This document shows positions 18,009-27,285 of a stretch of DNA of 64,000 nucleotides, in pieces. Position 1 is the stretch's first letter, and each line of letters begins with the position of its first letter. Source of the stretch: Alteribacillus sp. YIM 98480 (lineage in GTDB: Bacteria; Bacillota; Bacilli; Bacillales; Marinococcaceae); contig NZ_VTOK01000013.1 in the NCBI RefSeq assembly GCF_009765375.1, positions 62,001 to 126,000 on the forward strand. The letters are read 5' to 3'. A model generated the notes under the pieces. That model was not told where the DNA came from, did no database searches, and saw nothing but the letters and a program-made list of their open reading frames with translations. Both the position numbers and the translations under genes were made by a program.

Positions 18009-19601
18009 ATGAAAGAGAAGTTTTTACAATTTAAAAATCAGACAACGGAATATTGGCGAAAACGAACAAAGGGGCAAAAAAGCCTCCTCATTGGATTTAT
18101 TATACTTATTATTCTTGTAATAGTCTTCACTATATACTTTGGCACACGCACAAATTACGCTCCTTTGTATTCCGACCTTTCCCCTGAAGAAAGCGGACAA
18201 ATTAAAGAGACCCTGGACAACAGAGGGGTGCCTTCTCAATTAACGAATAATGGATCAACTATTAACGTTCCAGAAACGCGAGTAGATTCGTTAAAAGTTG
18301 AACTAGCATCTGAAGGGGTTCCGGAAAGCGGTTCGATCGATTATACCTTTATTGAAGATCAAATGGGCTTTGGGATGACAGACAATGAATTTGATGTCAT
18401 GGAACGCGCCGCAATGCAAACAGAGTTAGAAGGCCTTATTCAAAATATTGAAGGAGTGGATGCGGCCAACGTTATGATCACGCTGCCGCAGGAATCGACT
18501 TGGGTGGCAGAAGAGGATGAAGGGGCTTCTGCGTCTGTCGTAATTGATACAGGCGGAAGAAACAACATGGATCAAACTCAGGTGAAAGCTCTGTATCATC
18601 TTGTTTCCAAAAGTGTGCCCAACCTGTCTGTAGATAATATCGTTATCATGAACGAAAGATTTGAGCATTTTGATTATGAAAACCAAGATTCCTCAAATTC
18701 TACTTTAAATGCGTACGAAGAACAACGCAGCATTCAAGACGATATTGAAAAAGACATACAATCTCAAATTCAGCAAATGCTTGGGACAATAATGGGACCA
18801 GATAAAGTGGTTGTTTCGGTGACAACCGATGTCGATTTCACCCAGGAAAACCGCGAAGAAGCACTGGTGGAACCAGTAGACGAAGAGAATATGGAAGGTA
18901 TTGAAATTAGTGCAGAGCGAATCACTGAGACGTATGAAGGCGAATTTGATGAAGAGGGCGGAGTTCCTGGTGCAGGTGAAGAAGACGTTGTTAATTACCC
19001 GGCAGGAGCTGCATTTGGAGACGGTGATTACGAACGTACAGAAGACAGAATAAATAATGAAGTGAATCGAATTCATAGAGAAATTGTAGAGAGCCCTTAT
19101 AAAATTCGTGATTTAGGCATTCAAGTGATGGTAGAACCGCCAGACCCTGAAGATCCGGAATCTTTAGCACCGGAAAGCTTAAATGACATAGAACAAATCT
19201 TAAGTACAGTAGTGAGCACTAGCATTGATGATACCTATTTACAAGATGTTACAGAAGATGAAATAAATAACAAGATTTTTGTTTCAGCCCAAGAATTTGA
19301 AGGGAAAATTGACTTTGAAACAGAGGCTGGATCTTCGATTCCTTTATGGATGTATATTTTGGCAGGAGTGTTAGGTGCTGCTGTTATCGTTTTACTCGTT
19401 CTGCTTTTAAGACGAAAGAAAGAAGAAGAGGAAGAAGATCATGTGTACTTAGATCAAATGACAGCACAAGATGAAGTCCCGGATTTACCGGAAGATGAAG
19501 ATTCAGAACAGGCAACAAGACGAAAACAGCTTGAAAAACTTGCAAAGGAAAATCCTGAAGAATTTTCAAAACTATTACGGACCTGGTTGTCCGATGATTA
19601 G
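18009..19601 (+). CDS. fliF: Flagellar MS-ring protein FliF
   Basis: Forms the membrane-spanning MS-ring that seeds basal-body assembly. The first transmembrane helix is at about 24-46 and the second at about 444-468; between them lies the extracellular ring-building region with SEGVPESGSIDYTF and QTELEGLIQNIEGVDAANVM. The cytoplasmic tail ends ARKNPEEFSKLLRTWLSDD-like (here KENPEEFSKLLRTWL), the FliG-binding motif. The length of 530 is normal. The domain between the helices is strongly acidic. GGGAGGACC precedes the start. Confidence 0.96.
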   Translation: MKEKFLQFKNQTTEYWRKRTKGQKSLLIGFIILIILVIVFTIYFGTRTNYAPLYSDLSPEESGQIKETLDNRGVPSQLTNNGSTINVPETRVDSLKVELASEGVPESGSIDYTFIEDQMGFGMTDNEFDVMERAAMQTELEGLIQNIEGVDAANVMITLPQESTWVAEEDEGASASVVIDTGGRNNMDQTQVKALYHLVSKSVPNLSVDNIVIMNERFEHFDYENQDSSNSTLNAYEEQRSIQDDIEKDIQSQIQQMLGTIMGPDKVVVSVTTDVDFTQENREEALVEPVDEENMEGIEISAERITETYEGEFDEEGGVPGAGEEDVVNYPAGAAFGDGDYERTEDRINNEVNRIHREIVESPYKIRDLGIQVMVEPPDPEDPESLAPESLNDIEQILSTVVSTSIDDTYLQDVTEDEINNKIFVSAQEFEGKIDFETEAGSSIPLWMYILAGVLGAAVIVLLVLLLRRKKEEEEEDHVYLDQMTAQDEVPDLPEDEDSEQATRRKQLEKLAKENPEEFSKLLRTWLSDD

Positions 19602-19612
19602 GAGGTTGTCGT

Positions 19613-20626
19613 ATGCCACAAGCTAAAGAAACGTTAAGCGGGAAACAGAAGGCAGCGATGCTCCTGATTTCCCTTGGTCCAGATGTTTCAGCTCAAGTTT
19701 ATAAATACTTGAGTGAAGAAGAGATTGAAAAGCTTACTCTTGAAATCGCCAATGTCAGAAAAGTAGACAGCGGTATGAAAGAAAACGTACTAGAGGAATT
19801 TTACCAAATTGCTGTGGCTCAAGATTATATTGCTCAGGGAGGAATTGGATACGCGAAGAGTGTACTAGAAAAAGCTCTGGGTGAAAATGAAGCAATGCAA
19901 GTAATAAACAGATTAACGTCTACTTTGCAAGTAAAACCATTTGATTTTGCAAGAAAAGCAGATCCATCTCAAATATTAAATTTCATACAAAACGAACACC
20001 CCCAGACGATAGCTCTTATTTTGTCTTATTTAGAATCAGTACAGGCCGGACAAATTTTATCTGAGCTCCCGCAAGAAGTGCAAGCAGATGTTGCAAAACG
20101 CATTGCAGTAATGGACAGTACATCGCCTGAAGTGGTAAACGAAGTAGAAAATATATTAGAACAAAAGTTGTCGGCTACTGTTACACAAGACTATACAGAA
20201 GCCGGTGGTATTGAGTCGGTAGTAGAAGTGTTAAATAGTGTGGACCGGAGTACAGAACGTACTATTTTAGATTCACTTGAAATTCAAGACCCTGAATTAG
20301 CAGAAGAGATTAAAAAGAGAATGTTTGTATTTGAAGATATCGTTACGCTTGATAATCGCTCGATCCAAAGAGTTATTCGTGATGTTGAAAACGAAGATCT
20401 GCAGCTCTCTATGAAAGTCGCCAGTGAAGAAGTTAAGGAATTAGTGTTTAATAATATGTCCCAGCGCATGGCTGAAACGTTTAGAGAAGAAATGGAATTT
20501 ATGGGACCTGTCCGCCTTCGCGATGTTGAAGAATCACAGACAAGAATTGTTTCTGTGATTCGAAAACTTGAAGAATCTGGTGAAATTGTCATTGCCCGCG
20601 GAGGAGGGGATGATATTATTGTCTAG
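19613..20626 (+). CDS. fliG: Flagellar motor switch protein FliG
   Basis: C-ring protein that binds FliF and interacts with the stator for torque. The N-terminal segment LSGKQKAAMLLISLGPDVSA, the middle-domain EHPQTIALILSYL motif (EHPQT, about 125-137) and the charged C-terminal torque helix, including RMAETFREEMEFMGPVRLRDV, are all visible. The length is 337 residues, typical. AGGAGG lies upstream. Its stop overlaps the start of fliH by 8 bases. Confidence 0.97.
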   Translation: MPQAKETLSGKQKAAMLLISLGPDVSAQVYKYLSEEEIEKLTLEIANVRKVDSGMKENVLEEFYQIAVAQDYIAQGGIGYAKSVLEKALGENEAMQVINRLTSTLQVKPFDFARKADPSQILNFIQNEHPQTIALILSYLESVQAGQILSELPQEVQADVAKRIAVMDSTSPEVVNEVENILEQKLSATVTQDYTEAGGIESVVEVLNSVDRSTERTILDSLEIQDPELAEEIKKRMFVFEDIVTLDNRSIQRVIRDVENEDLQLSMKVASEEVKELVFNNMSQRMAETFREEMEFMGPVRLRDVEESQTRIVSVIRKLEESGEIVIARGGGDDIIV

Positions 20627-21428
20627 ACTTATCAAGGCCCCTCATGCTTTGACAGAGAGCTCTAACAAGAAAGCTATTCAATTAAAGCCAATTTCTTCTC
20701 ATCAAACAAAAGATGAAAATAGCGCGGCACATACGGAAGATGATACTGCTGCCATGATGGAATACGAATTACAAGAGAAGCTCGGAAAAGTAAACGAGCA
20801 GCAAGAAGCTGCAGTCCAGCTGAAAGAGCAAGCCAAGCGAGAACTAGAACAGACAAGAAAACAAATAAGCGAAGAAGAACAAGAGTCTAAACAACGCATA
20901 GAACAAGCATTTTCAAAGGCAAAAGAAAATGGTTATGCAGAAGGGTTTGAGCAAGGTGTCAATGACGGGAAGGCTTCTTACGATGAAGCTATTGAAGAAG
21001 TGAAAGCTATTATACATTCTGCTAAACAAGAGTATACAAGCTACCTTGAAAAAGCCGAACCTGTCATTTTAGATCTTGCTCTTGCAGTTGCGAATCGAGT
21101 AATCTATAAATCTTTAGAAGATGAAGACGGAACGTGGCTTGAAATTGTTAAAAACGCTGTACAAGAAGTAAAAGACCACGAAGATATAGCAATATACGTT
21201 CCTATTTCCCGTTATGAAGAAACCAAACAGCAGCGTCAAGAGATTGAAAATGTATTAACTTATTCCAAAGAGCTCCTCCTGCTTCCGGACGGACATTTAA
21301 GTGAAGATCAATGTATTATTGAGACTTCTTATGGAAGAGTCGATGCATCTCTTGATAGTCAGCTCGATGAATTGAAAAACAAACTGCAAGACATGTTGAA
21401 AGAAGGAAGACCTGATGAAAGCAGCTGA
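20619..21428 (+). CDS. fliH: Flagellar assembly protein FliH
   Basis: Regulator of the export ATPase FliI; forms a peripheral stalk-like complex. It is rich in glutamate, lysine and glutamine with a long coiled coil (about 50-110). The C-terminal domain has VILDLALAVANRVIYKSL and YGRVDASLDSQLDELK. Start: TTG at 20619 (MSRLIKAPHALTE) has AGGAGGGG about 9 bases upstream and gives 269 residues; the ATG at 20610 is too close to the same site, and the farther upstream ATG (20568) overlaps fliG by 59 bases. It overlaps the fliI start by 14 bases. Confidence 0.92.
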   Translation: MSRLIKAPHALTESSNKKAIQLKPISSHQTKDENSAAHTEDDTAAMMEYELQEKLGKVNEQQEAAVQLKEQAKRELEQTRKQISEEEQESKQRIEQAFSKAKENGYAEGFEQGVNDGKASYDEAIEEVKAIIHSAKQEYTSYLEKAEPVILDLALAVANRVIYKSLEDEDGTWLEIVKNAVQEVKDHEDIAIYVPISRYEETKQQRQEIENVLTYSKELLLLPDGHLSEDQCIIETSYGRVDASLDSQLDELKNKLQDMLKEGRPDESS

Positions 21429-22728
21429 TTTACTGGACATCGTACCTGCTATAAATCCTTATAAACAATACGGAAAAGTAACTAGAGTGGTCGGGCTCAC
21501 GATAGAATCGAAAGGCCCTAAGACATCTGTGGGGGATGTTTGTCTTATCCACCCCCACGATCAAAATAGGCCGGTTATGGCAGAAGTGGTCGGATTTAAA
21601 GAAAAAAATGTTTTGCTGATGCCACTAAGCCAAACGATAGATATTGGTCCCGGATGCTTAGTAGAAGCAACTAGAAATCCGCTTCAAATAAAGGCTGGTT
21701 ACGGAATTATTGGAAAAGTAATTGATGGAACTGGACAGCCTTTGGATGGCTCTGCTCTTCCAGAAGGGCTTACCTCCGTGGGGACAGAATCTGATCCTCC
21801 CAATCCGTTATTAAGACCGAGAATTGATACACCGCTGTCACTAGGAATAAAAGCGATTGATGGACTGCTTACTGTTGGCAAAGGACAGCGTGTAGGTATT
21901 TTTGCCGGAAGCGGCGTTGGAAAAAGCACCCTTCTTTCCATGATTACAAGGCACTCCGAAGCCGATGTTAATGTTATTGCTCTTATTGGAGAACGAGGCC
22001 GGGAAGTGAAAGATTTTATTGAACGCGATCTTGGTCAAGAAGGGATGAAAAAATCTGTACTAGTGGTTGCAACATCAGATCAGCCGGCTTTGATGCGAAT
22101 TAAAGGGGCCATGACTGCTACAGCTGTAGCCGAATATTTCAGAAACCAAGGAAAGCACGTAAATTTGATGATGGATTCTGTTACTAGATTTGCTATGGCA
22201 CAACGAGAAATTGGATTAGCAATAGGCGAACCCCCTACGACAAAAGGATATACGCCATCTGTTTTTGCTCTCCTTCCCAGGCTGCTAGAACGTTCCGGTA
22301 CAAGTGAGACAGGTTCAATCACCGCGTTTTACACTGTTCTAGTTGATGGTGATGACATGAATGAACCAATAGCAGATGCAGTAAGAGGGATCCTAGACGG
22401 CCATCTTGTATTAGACCGGAAACTTGCTGATAAAGGTCACTATCCAGCGATTAACATATTAAAAAGTGTTAGCAGGGTGATGGGGGAAATAGTAAGTGCA
22501 GATCACAGCCAGGCGGCAGAAAATTTCCGCAGGTATTTATCCACATATGATGAATCTCAGGATTTAATTAACATAGGTGCTTATAAAAAAGGGTCTTCAA
22601 AAGACATCGACAAGGCTGTAAAGATGTATCCGGCAATGACTCGTTTTTTACAGCAGAATAATGACTACAGTCATCCCTTTACCGAAACGATCAAATTATT
22701 AAAAGAGCAATTTCAAAAAGGAGAATAG
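21415..22728 (+). CDS. fliI: Flagellar export ATPase FliI
   Basis: Hexameric F1-beta-like ATPase of the flagellar type III export apparatus. Walker A is GSGVGKST (165-172), followed by LIGERGREVKDFIERDL and the Walker B strand VNLMMDSVTRFAMAQREI. The C-terminal ATP-synthase-like domain ends IKLLKEQFQKGE. The length is 437 residues. The start is preceded by GAAGGAAG inside fliH, implying coupling. Confidence 0.97.
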   Translation: MKAADLLDIVPAINPYKQYGKVTRVVGLTIESKGPKTSVGDVCLIHPHDQNRPVMAEVVGFKEKNVLLMPLSQTIDIGPGCLVEATRNPLQIKAGYGIIGKVIDGTGQPLDGSALPEGLTSVGTESDPPNPLLRPRIDTPLSLGIKAIDGLLTVGKGQRVGIFAGSGVGKSTLLSMITRHSEADVNVIALIGERGREVKDFIERDLGQEGMKKSVLVVATSDQPALMRIKGAMTATAVAEYFRNQGKHVNLMMDSVTRFAMAQREIGLAIGEPPTTKGYTPSVFALLPRLLERSGTSETGSITAFYTVLVDGDDMNEPIADAVRGILDGHLVLDRKLADKGHYPAINILKSVSRVMGEIVSADHSQAAENFRRYLSTYDESQDLINIGAYKKGSSKDIDKAVKMYPAMTRFLQQNNDYSHPFTETIKLLKEQFQKGE

Positions 22729-22730
22729 CT

Positions 22731-23168
22731 ATGTCGTTTGAATATCCCTTTCAAAAGATTTTGGAGCTTAAAGAACAAGAAAAAGAAAAAAAAGAACAAG
22801 AATATCAACAATCATTCGAGCAGTTTGAAAGCATGGCTTCCTCTCTATACGAACTGCTGAAACAAAAAGAACAGATGGAATCTGTATATCAAGACAGAAT
22901 GAGTACAGGCATATTAATTCAAGATCTCCAATTGAATGAAAAGCTGGTCATTCAGCTGCAACAGCAAATTCACCAAATAAAGCTTAAAACAGATCAGGCG
23001 AGAAATGACATGTACCAAAAAGAAAAAGAAATGCAAAATGCGTCGATTGAATGTAAAAAATACGAAAAAGTAAAAGCTTGGAAGAAAGAAGCGTACGAGC
23101 AGCACGTAAAAAGGGAAGAAGAAAAACAAATGGATGAAATATCAACCCGACGTTATGTGTTTCAGTAA
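22731..23168 (+). CDS. fliJ: Flagellar export chaperone FliJ
   Basis: Coiled-coil stalk protein that sits in the FliI ring and activates the export gate. The 145 residues are almost wholly helical and charged, beginning FEYPFQKILELKEQEKEKKE, the family's N-terminal signature, and ending with an antiparallel partner helix with VKREEEKQMDEISTRRY. It starts 2 bases after the fliI stop, with AAAGGAG upstream. Confidence 0.93.
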   Translation: MSFEYPFQKILELKEQEKEKKEQEYQQSFEQFESMASSLYELLKQKEQMESVYQDRMSTGILIQDLQLNEKLVIQLQQQIHQIKLKTDQARNDMYQKEKEMQNASIECKKYEKVKAWKKEAYEQHVKREEEKQMDEISTRRYVFQ

Positions 23169-23205
23169 ATAAATTGTTGAGTAGAGCATGAAAATAGGTG
23201 AAGGT

Positions 23206-23775
23206 ATGCCAAAAAAGACATCAGAAAAAAAAACTGGAAAACTGCAATGGTTTGTTTTGATCATTTTCATTCCTATATTGTTTGCTGCCATCATCGCGGG
23301 TGTTCTTTTATCTATTTTAGGAATTAACGTGCTTGATTTAGGAAAGAGCGCAGCATCGGACCTCCCCGTTGTATCGTCTTTTTTTGAAGAAAAAGAGAAT
23401 GAAACAGATGATGAGCTTGCCAGCAGACCATCAGAAGAAGAACTGAACGAAAAAGATCAAGAAATAACAAGGCTTGAACAAGAAATAGAAGAAAAGGACG
23501 AAGAGCTGAGAAGGTTAGAAGAAGAATTAGAAGACCTGCAAATAGAATTGGAAACCGAAGCAGAAAACAGAGAACAGATGAATACCGAATTAAAAGAACT
23601 CGCGCAAGTCTATGAAAATATGTCTGCTGGCAAAGCGGCTGATATTTTGGCTGAAATGGAGACAGATCAAATACTAAGGCATATAGCTGAAATGAATACA
23701 GAAGCCAGAGCAGCTATTATTGGAAAAATGGAAGCAGAGCAAGCTGCAGAAGTAATGAATGCGTTAGATGAGTAA
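23206..23775 (+). CDS. ylxF: MotE-like flagellar operon protein (YlxF)
   Basis: Single-pass membrane protein with a transmembrane helix at about 13-35 (LQWFVLIIFIPILFAAIIAG), an acidic coiled coil at about 75-125, and a C-terminal MgtE-N-like helical repeat (AGKAADILAEMETDQILRHI, MEAEQAAEVMNAL). This layout matches YlxF/MotE, a chaperone for the stator protein MotB in other bacteria. I start at ATG 23206, which has AGGTGA close upstream, giving 189 residues; ATG 23188 in the same frame is possible. The position between fliJ and fliK is the standard one. Confidence 0.85.
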   Translation: MPKKTSEKKTGKLQWFVLIIFIPILFAAIIAGVLLSILGINVLDLGKSAASDLPVVSSFFEEKENETDDELASRPSEEELNEKDQEITRLEQEIEEKDEELRRLEEELEDLQIELETEAENREQMNTELKELAQVYENMSAGKAADILAEMETDQILRHIAEMNTEARAAIIGKMEAEQAAEVMNALDE

Positions 23776-23808
23776 ATATATACATGCCTTGAAAGGAGGT
23801 GAAAAGTA

Positions 23809-25308
23809 ATGCAAATGATAATACCCGGTTCGATGACACAAAAATTATCAGGAACACAAGCTGCTTTACCGCAACAAGGATCATCAAAAAGTAAAGACAG
23901 TAAAGCGTTTCTTGAAGCATTAGAAGAAGCTCAGCTTCCCGAAAACGATCGCGAAGAGCTTCTTGAAATGGCCGAAGACGTTTCTATGAAAGACCTGCTG
24001 GCTGCAATTTTGCAAGATGGAGAAAGACTGTTTAAAGAGTTTGACGAAGAATTACAAAGTTTATTTGAAAATGATGAAACATTTGATTGGACTGGTGAGT
24101 TAGAGGCTTTAATAGACCAATTACCTGGAAACGTAAGGGAGTTGGGAGATAACCTGCAAGGAATGGAATCGGAAAAAGCACTTGCAATGATTGAACAATG
24201 GCTTAGCGGAATGTCTGGAGAAAAATTTGAAGACCTTAAAAATCAAGAGCAAAAATTCACAGAATCTATGATTGGACTGCTAGCTATTTTCAATCAAACG
24301 TATGATAATGAACATTCTGATAAAGCGTTGCCTGAATTAAACCAATCACTGGCCTCGCTTGCAAATACTATTTCCAAAGGACATGCAGGTGAATCAATCG
24401 ATACAAAAAAAATTGTCGATCATTTGACACAGTGGGCGAAAAAACAAGTGAACAGCAGCCAATCGATTGAACAATTAGTTCCACAAATGCAAAAGACGGT
24501 GTCTCCTGAAGAAATTACAAGAAATGAAAGGCAGCAGCAAACAGCGGGTATGATGAGTAAGGCCCAGCAATTAGCTGTTCACCGTGGAAATGAAGGAGTA
24601 CAGCAGGTAGCGGGTGCGGTAAAAGATCAAGAAGCAGCAAGTACGATGAGTAATACAGCTTTTTACCGTGGAAATCAAGGTGTTGATAGGAATACAGAAG
24701 GATCTCAAAGTAAAAGTCACTACTTGCAGGAGTTATTAAATCGAGGATTTTTCGCATCAGAATCTAGATCGAACAGCAATCAAACAGCACTAGGAGCTCA
24801 AGGAACGGGCACAGCGATGACAAATGTCGCGCAGCTAGTCATGCACTTAGGAGAAAACAAAACCGAACATGCAAGAAGTCAGGAATTTGTGAAACAATTT
24901 CAAGATTTGCTTGGAAGAAGCAGTTTGCAGTCGTTTAAAAACGGCACGCAAGAGCTTTCCTTAAAATTGCATCCTGAACATCTTGGACGCGTTGACATAA
25001 AATTAGTGCAGCAAAATGGCCAGATTAATGCTCAGCTGTTAACTACGACAAAAACAGCAAGAGAAATGATAGAAAGTCATATTCAGCAGCTGCGTCATAC
25101 TTTTGCACAGCAAAATATTCAAGTGGACCGAATCGAAATCGGCCAGCAGCAGCCTTCTTATTTACAGCAGGAAAGTCAAAATAAAGAACAAGAACAGCAG
25201 CCCTTTTCCGAAAGTAATCAATCAGAGCAGCAAGAAGAATCCTCAGAGGACAGCGATAATTCCTTTAGAGAGATGCTAGACGAGCTGACTTTTAATGAAC
25301 AAGTGTAG
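23809..25308 (+). CDS. fliK: Flagellar hook-length control protein FliK
   Basis: Secreted molecular ruler that, through FlhB, switches export from hook to filament subunits. The conserved C-terminal domain (about 375-450) contains LSLKLHPEHLGRVDIKLVQQ and a helix with MIESHIQQLRHTFAQQNIQV. The N-terminal two thirds are glutamine- and serine-rich and poorly conserved, as expected. An imperfect internal repeat with RGNEGVQ and RGNQGVD lies near residues 262-288. The acidic, glutamine-rich tail is also typical. AAAGGAGGTG precedes the start. Length: 499 residues. Confidence 0.93.
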   Translation: MQMIIPGSMTQKLSGTQAALPQQGSSKSKDSKAFLEALEEAQLPENDREELLEMAEDVSMKDLLAAILQDGERLFKEFDEELQSLFENDETFDWTGELEALIDQLPGNVRELGDNLQGMESEKALAMIEQWLSGMSGEKFEDLKNQEQKFTESMIGLLAIFNQTYDNEHSDKALPELNQSLASLANTISKGHAGESIDTKKIVDHLTQWAKKQVNSSQSIEQLVPQMQKTVSPEEITRNERQQQTAGMMSKAQQLAVHRGNEGVQQVAGAVKDQEAASTMSNTAFYRGNQGVDRNTEGSQSKSHYLQELLNRGFFASESRSNSNQTALGAQGTGTAMTNVAQLVMHLGENKTEHARSQEFVKQFQDLLGRSSLQSFKNGTQELSLKLHPEHLGRVDIKLVQQNGQINAQLLTTTKTAREMIESHIQQLRHTFAQQNIQVDRIEIGQQQPSYLQQESQNKEQEQQPFSESNQSEQQEESSEDSDNSFREMLDELTFNEQV

Positions 25309-25317
25309 GTGATAAAC

Positions 25318-25917
25318 ATGTCAAGTTCAATACAAGAAACATATGCCCTGCCTTCTAAACAAGATTCATTGATTAAAGATAAAGAAGACGCCAATATCAT
25401 GGGAAAAGACGATTTTCTAAAAATCTTAATGGCTCAGCTTCAAAATCAGGACCCTTTAAATCCAATGGAAGATAAAGAATTTGTATCCCAAATGGCACAG
25501 TTTTCTTCTCTCGAACAAATGACCAATATGTCTACTGCGATGGAAGATTTCGTAAATGCACAAAAAAGCGGCTCACTTGTTCAACATAGTGAACTGATCG
25601 GTAAAAATGTAATATGGGAACGGCAAACAGAAACAGATGGGCAACCGACGGGTACAGAAGAAGTAGAAAGCACCGTTAAATCTGTAAAAAGAGACAGCGA
25701 CGGAAATATTCGTTTACTTTTAGAAGATAACCGCTGGATTAACAGTGAGCAACTAATTCAAGTAGGAAATGTCTCAACTGATGGAGGAAGTGAAGAAGAT
25801 TTTATAGAGGAAACCGATGAAGCAACCATGCAAGATCCCCAGCAGCAAATGGTAGGACAAACTGCTCCTTTAGAAAACGAAATAGAACAGGATCCGATGA
25901 TGAATGAAACAGAATAA
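25318..25917 (+). CDS. flgD: Flagellar hook capping protein FlgD
   Basis: Scaffold that caps the growing hook and is absent from the finished flagellum. The N-terminal family signature MGKDDFLKILMAQLQNQDPL followed by NPMEDKEFVSQMAQFSSLEQM is unmistakable. The C-terminal half is short (no large Ig/FlgD_ig part), as in Bacillus, and ends in an acidic, glutamine-rich tail. I start at ATG 25318 (MSSSIQETY, 199 residues), with TAGGTGA about 5 bases upstream. Confidence 0.94.
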   Translation: MSSSIQETYALPSKQDSLIKDKEDANIMGKDDFLKILMAQLQNQDPLNPMEDKEFVSQMAQFSSLEQMTNMSTAMEDFVNAQKSGSLVQHSELIGKNVIWERQTETDGQPTGTEEVESTVKSVKRDSDGNIRLLLEDNRWINSEQLIQVGNVSTDGGSEEDFIEETDEATMQDPQQQMVGQTAPLENEIEQDPMMNETE

Positions 25918-25953
25918 AAGTGAAAATTGCCTGATAAACAGGAGGCGAAACTT

Positions 25954-26343
25954 ATGAGTTCAGGCATTCATACGAGCGGCCTTCATCAATTACCCCATCC
26001 TCGCCCAACGAAACAAATGCCAAAAGCTGCAAACGATCAGCTCTCTTTTAAAGATGTTTTTGAAAAAGAACTGCAAACAACTAAAGAGTTAAAGATAAGT
26101 AAACATGCAGAAAAAAGGCTTCATAAGAGAGACGTGGATGTGACGGATACAGAGTGGAAAAAAATCTCGGAAAAAGTAGAGGAAGCCAAATATAAAGGTG
26201 TTAAAGATTCGATTGTCTTAACAGATAGCGCTGCACTGGTAGTAAGTGCGGAAAATCAAACAGTGATCACAGCTATGACCCGTGAAGAAGCGTCTGACCA
26301 TATTTTTACGAACATAAACGGCACCATTGTAGTAAAAGAATGA
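25954..26343 (+). CDS. Flagellar operon protein, TIGR02530 family
   Basis: A 129-residue protein always found between flgD and flgE in many Firmicutes fla operons. The conserved core is ISKHAEKRLHKRDVDVTDTEWKKI, then VEEAKYKGVKDSIVLTDSAALVVS and a C-terminal NINGTIVVKE; this is the family listed as flagellar operon protein TIGR02530. It has no signal or membrane segment. The function is not established; a role in hook assembly is inferred from position. The start at 25954 (MSSGIHTSG) has CAGGAGGCG upstream, better than the upstream in-frame codon at 25927. Confidence 0.88.
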   Translation: MSSGIHTSGLHQLPHPRPTKQMPKAANDQLSFKDVFEKELQTTKELKISKHAEKRLHKRDVDVTDTEWKKISEKVEEAKYKGVKDSIVLTDSAALVVSAENQTVITAMTREEASDHIFTNINGTIVVKE

Positions 26344-26433
26344 CCGGCTCGACCTGTAAAAGGAAGCCGCTGTACGGTGGAATGAAAGAAGCCGTATGAC
26401 TGAATATGAAAAAGAAAAAGGAGGATGAGGCGC

Positions 26434-27219
26434 ATGCTTCGTTCGATGTACTCCGGCATATCCGGAATGAAAAACTTTCAACAAAAACTAGATGTCACAG
26501 GTAATAATATATCAAACGTTAACACGTTTGGTTTTAAAAAAGGAAGAGCAACTTTCAAAGACATGGTAAGCCAGCAAATAGCAGGTGCAACTGGCCCAGG
26601 GGAGAACCGCGGGGGTGTAAACCCAAGGCAGGTAGGATTAGGGACGCAGCTTGGAACAATCGATACGGTTCATACCCAAGGCAGTCTTCAAAATACAAAT
26701 AGGGAACTTGATCTTGGAATATCCGGAGATGGCTTTTTTCAAGTTGTGGATGGAGATCAAACCTTTTATACGAGAGCTGGCAATTTCTATTTAGATGAAG
26801 AAGGAGATATCGTAAATGGTGATGGCCTTTATTTAGATGGAGCAGGGGATATGAACATTCCTGCAACGGCAGAAAGCTTTAGTATTGGCGAAGAAGGCAC
26901 AATAACTTACGTTGATGAAAATGGAGACCTTCAAGATGCTGGTGAAATAGAAGTAGCCCAATTTGCTAACCCAGAAGGTTTACAAAAGTCAGGGGATAAT
27001 TTATATCAAGAAACAGAGAATTCGGGAGAGCCGGAAATCTCTAATCCTGGAGAGGATGGGGCTGGAACATTAGTAGCTGGCACACTCGAAATGTCTAATG
27101 TGGACCTTTCAGAAGAGTTTACCGAAATGATTACGGCACAACGTGGATTCCAGGCAAACACTCGTGGTATTACGACCGCTGATGAAGTCCTGCAAGAATT
27201 AATGAATTTAAAACGATAA
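26434..27219 (+). CDS. flgE: Flagellar hook protein FlgE (short Bacillus form)
   Basis: Structural subunit of the hook. It begins MLRSMYSGISGMKNFQQKLD with the axial-protein motif VTGNNISNVNTFGFKKGRAT and ends SNVDLSEEFTEMITAQRGFQ then ANTRGITTADEVLQELMNL. At 261 residues it matches the short FlgE of B. subtilis (about 264), which earlier was annotated flgG. ATG 26434 is used because AAGGAGGATGA lies about 9 bases upstream; the ATG at 26425 is too close to that site. Confidence 0.93.
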   Translation: MLRSMYSGISGMKNFQQKLDVTGNNISNVNTFGFKKGRATFKDMVSQQIAGATGPGENRGGVNPRQVGLGTQLGTIDTVHTQGSLQNTNRELDLGISGDGFFQVVDGDQTFYTRAGNFYLDEEGDIVNGDGLYLDGAGDMNIPATAESFSIGEEGTITYVDENGDLQDAGEIEVAQFANPEGLQKSGDNLYQETENSGEPEISNPGEDGAGTLVAGTLEMSNVDLSEEFTEMITAQRGFQANTRGITTADEVLQELMNLKR

Positions 27220-27235
27220 GGTATACATCCATTTA

Positions 27236-27285
27236 AAGAAGGAGGTTTGAGCCGGGGCGTGCTCCCGGCTCATCCATTACATATG
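27236..27285 (+). promoter_or_regulatory. Shine-Dalgarno and start of swrD separated by a 9-bp stem-loop
   Basis: AGAAGGAGGT (to 27246) is the only Shine-Dalgarno near swrD. Next comes a 9-bp stem, TGAGCCGGG (27248-27256) with CCCGGCTCA (27264-27272), loop of 7, and then 10 bases before ATG 27283. Folding the stem leaves about 11 unpaired bases between ribosome site and start, near the normal distance. Confidence 0.6.
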
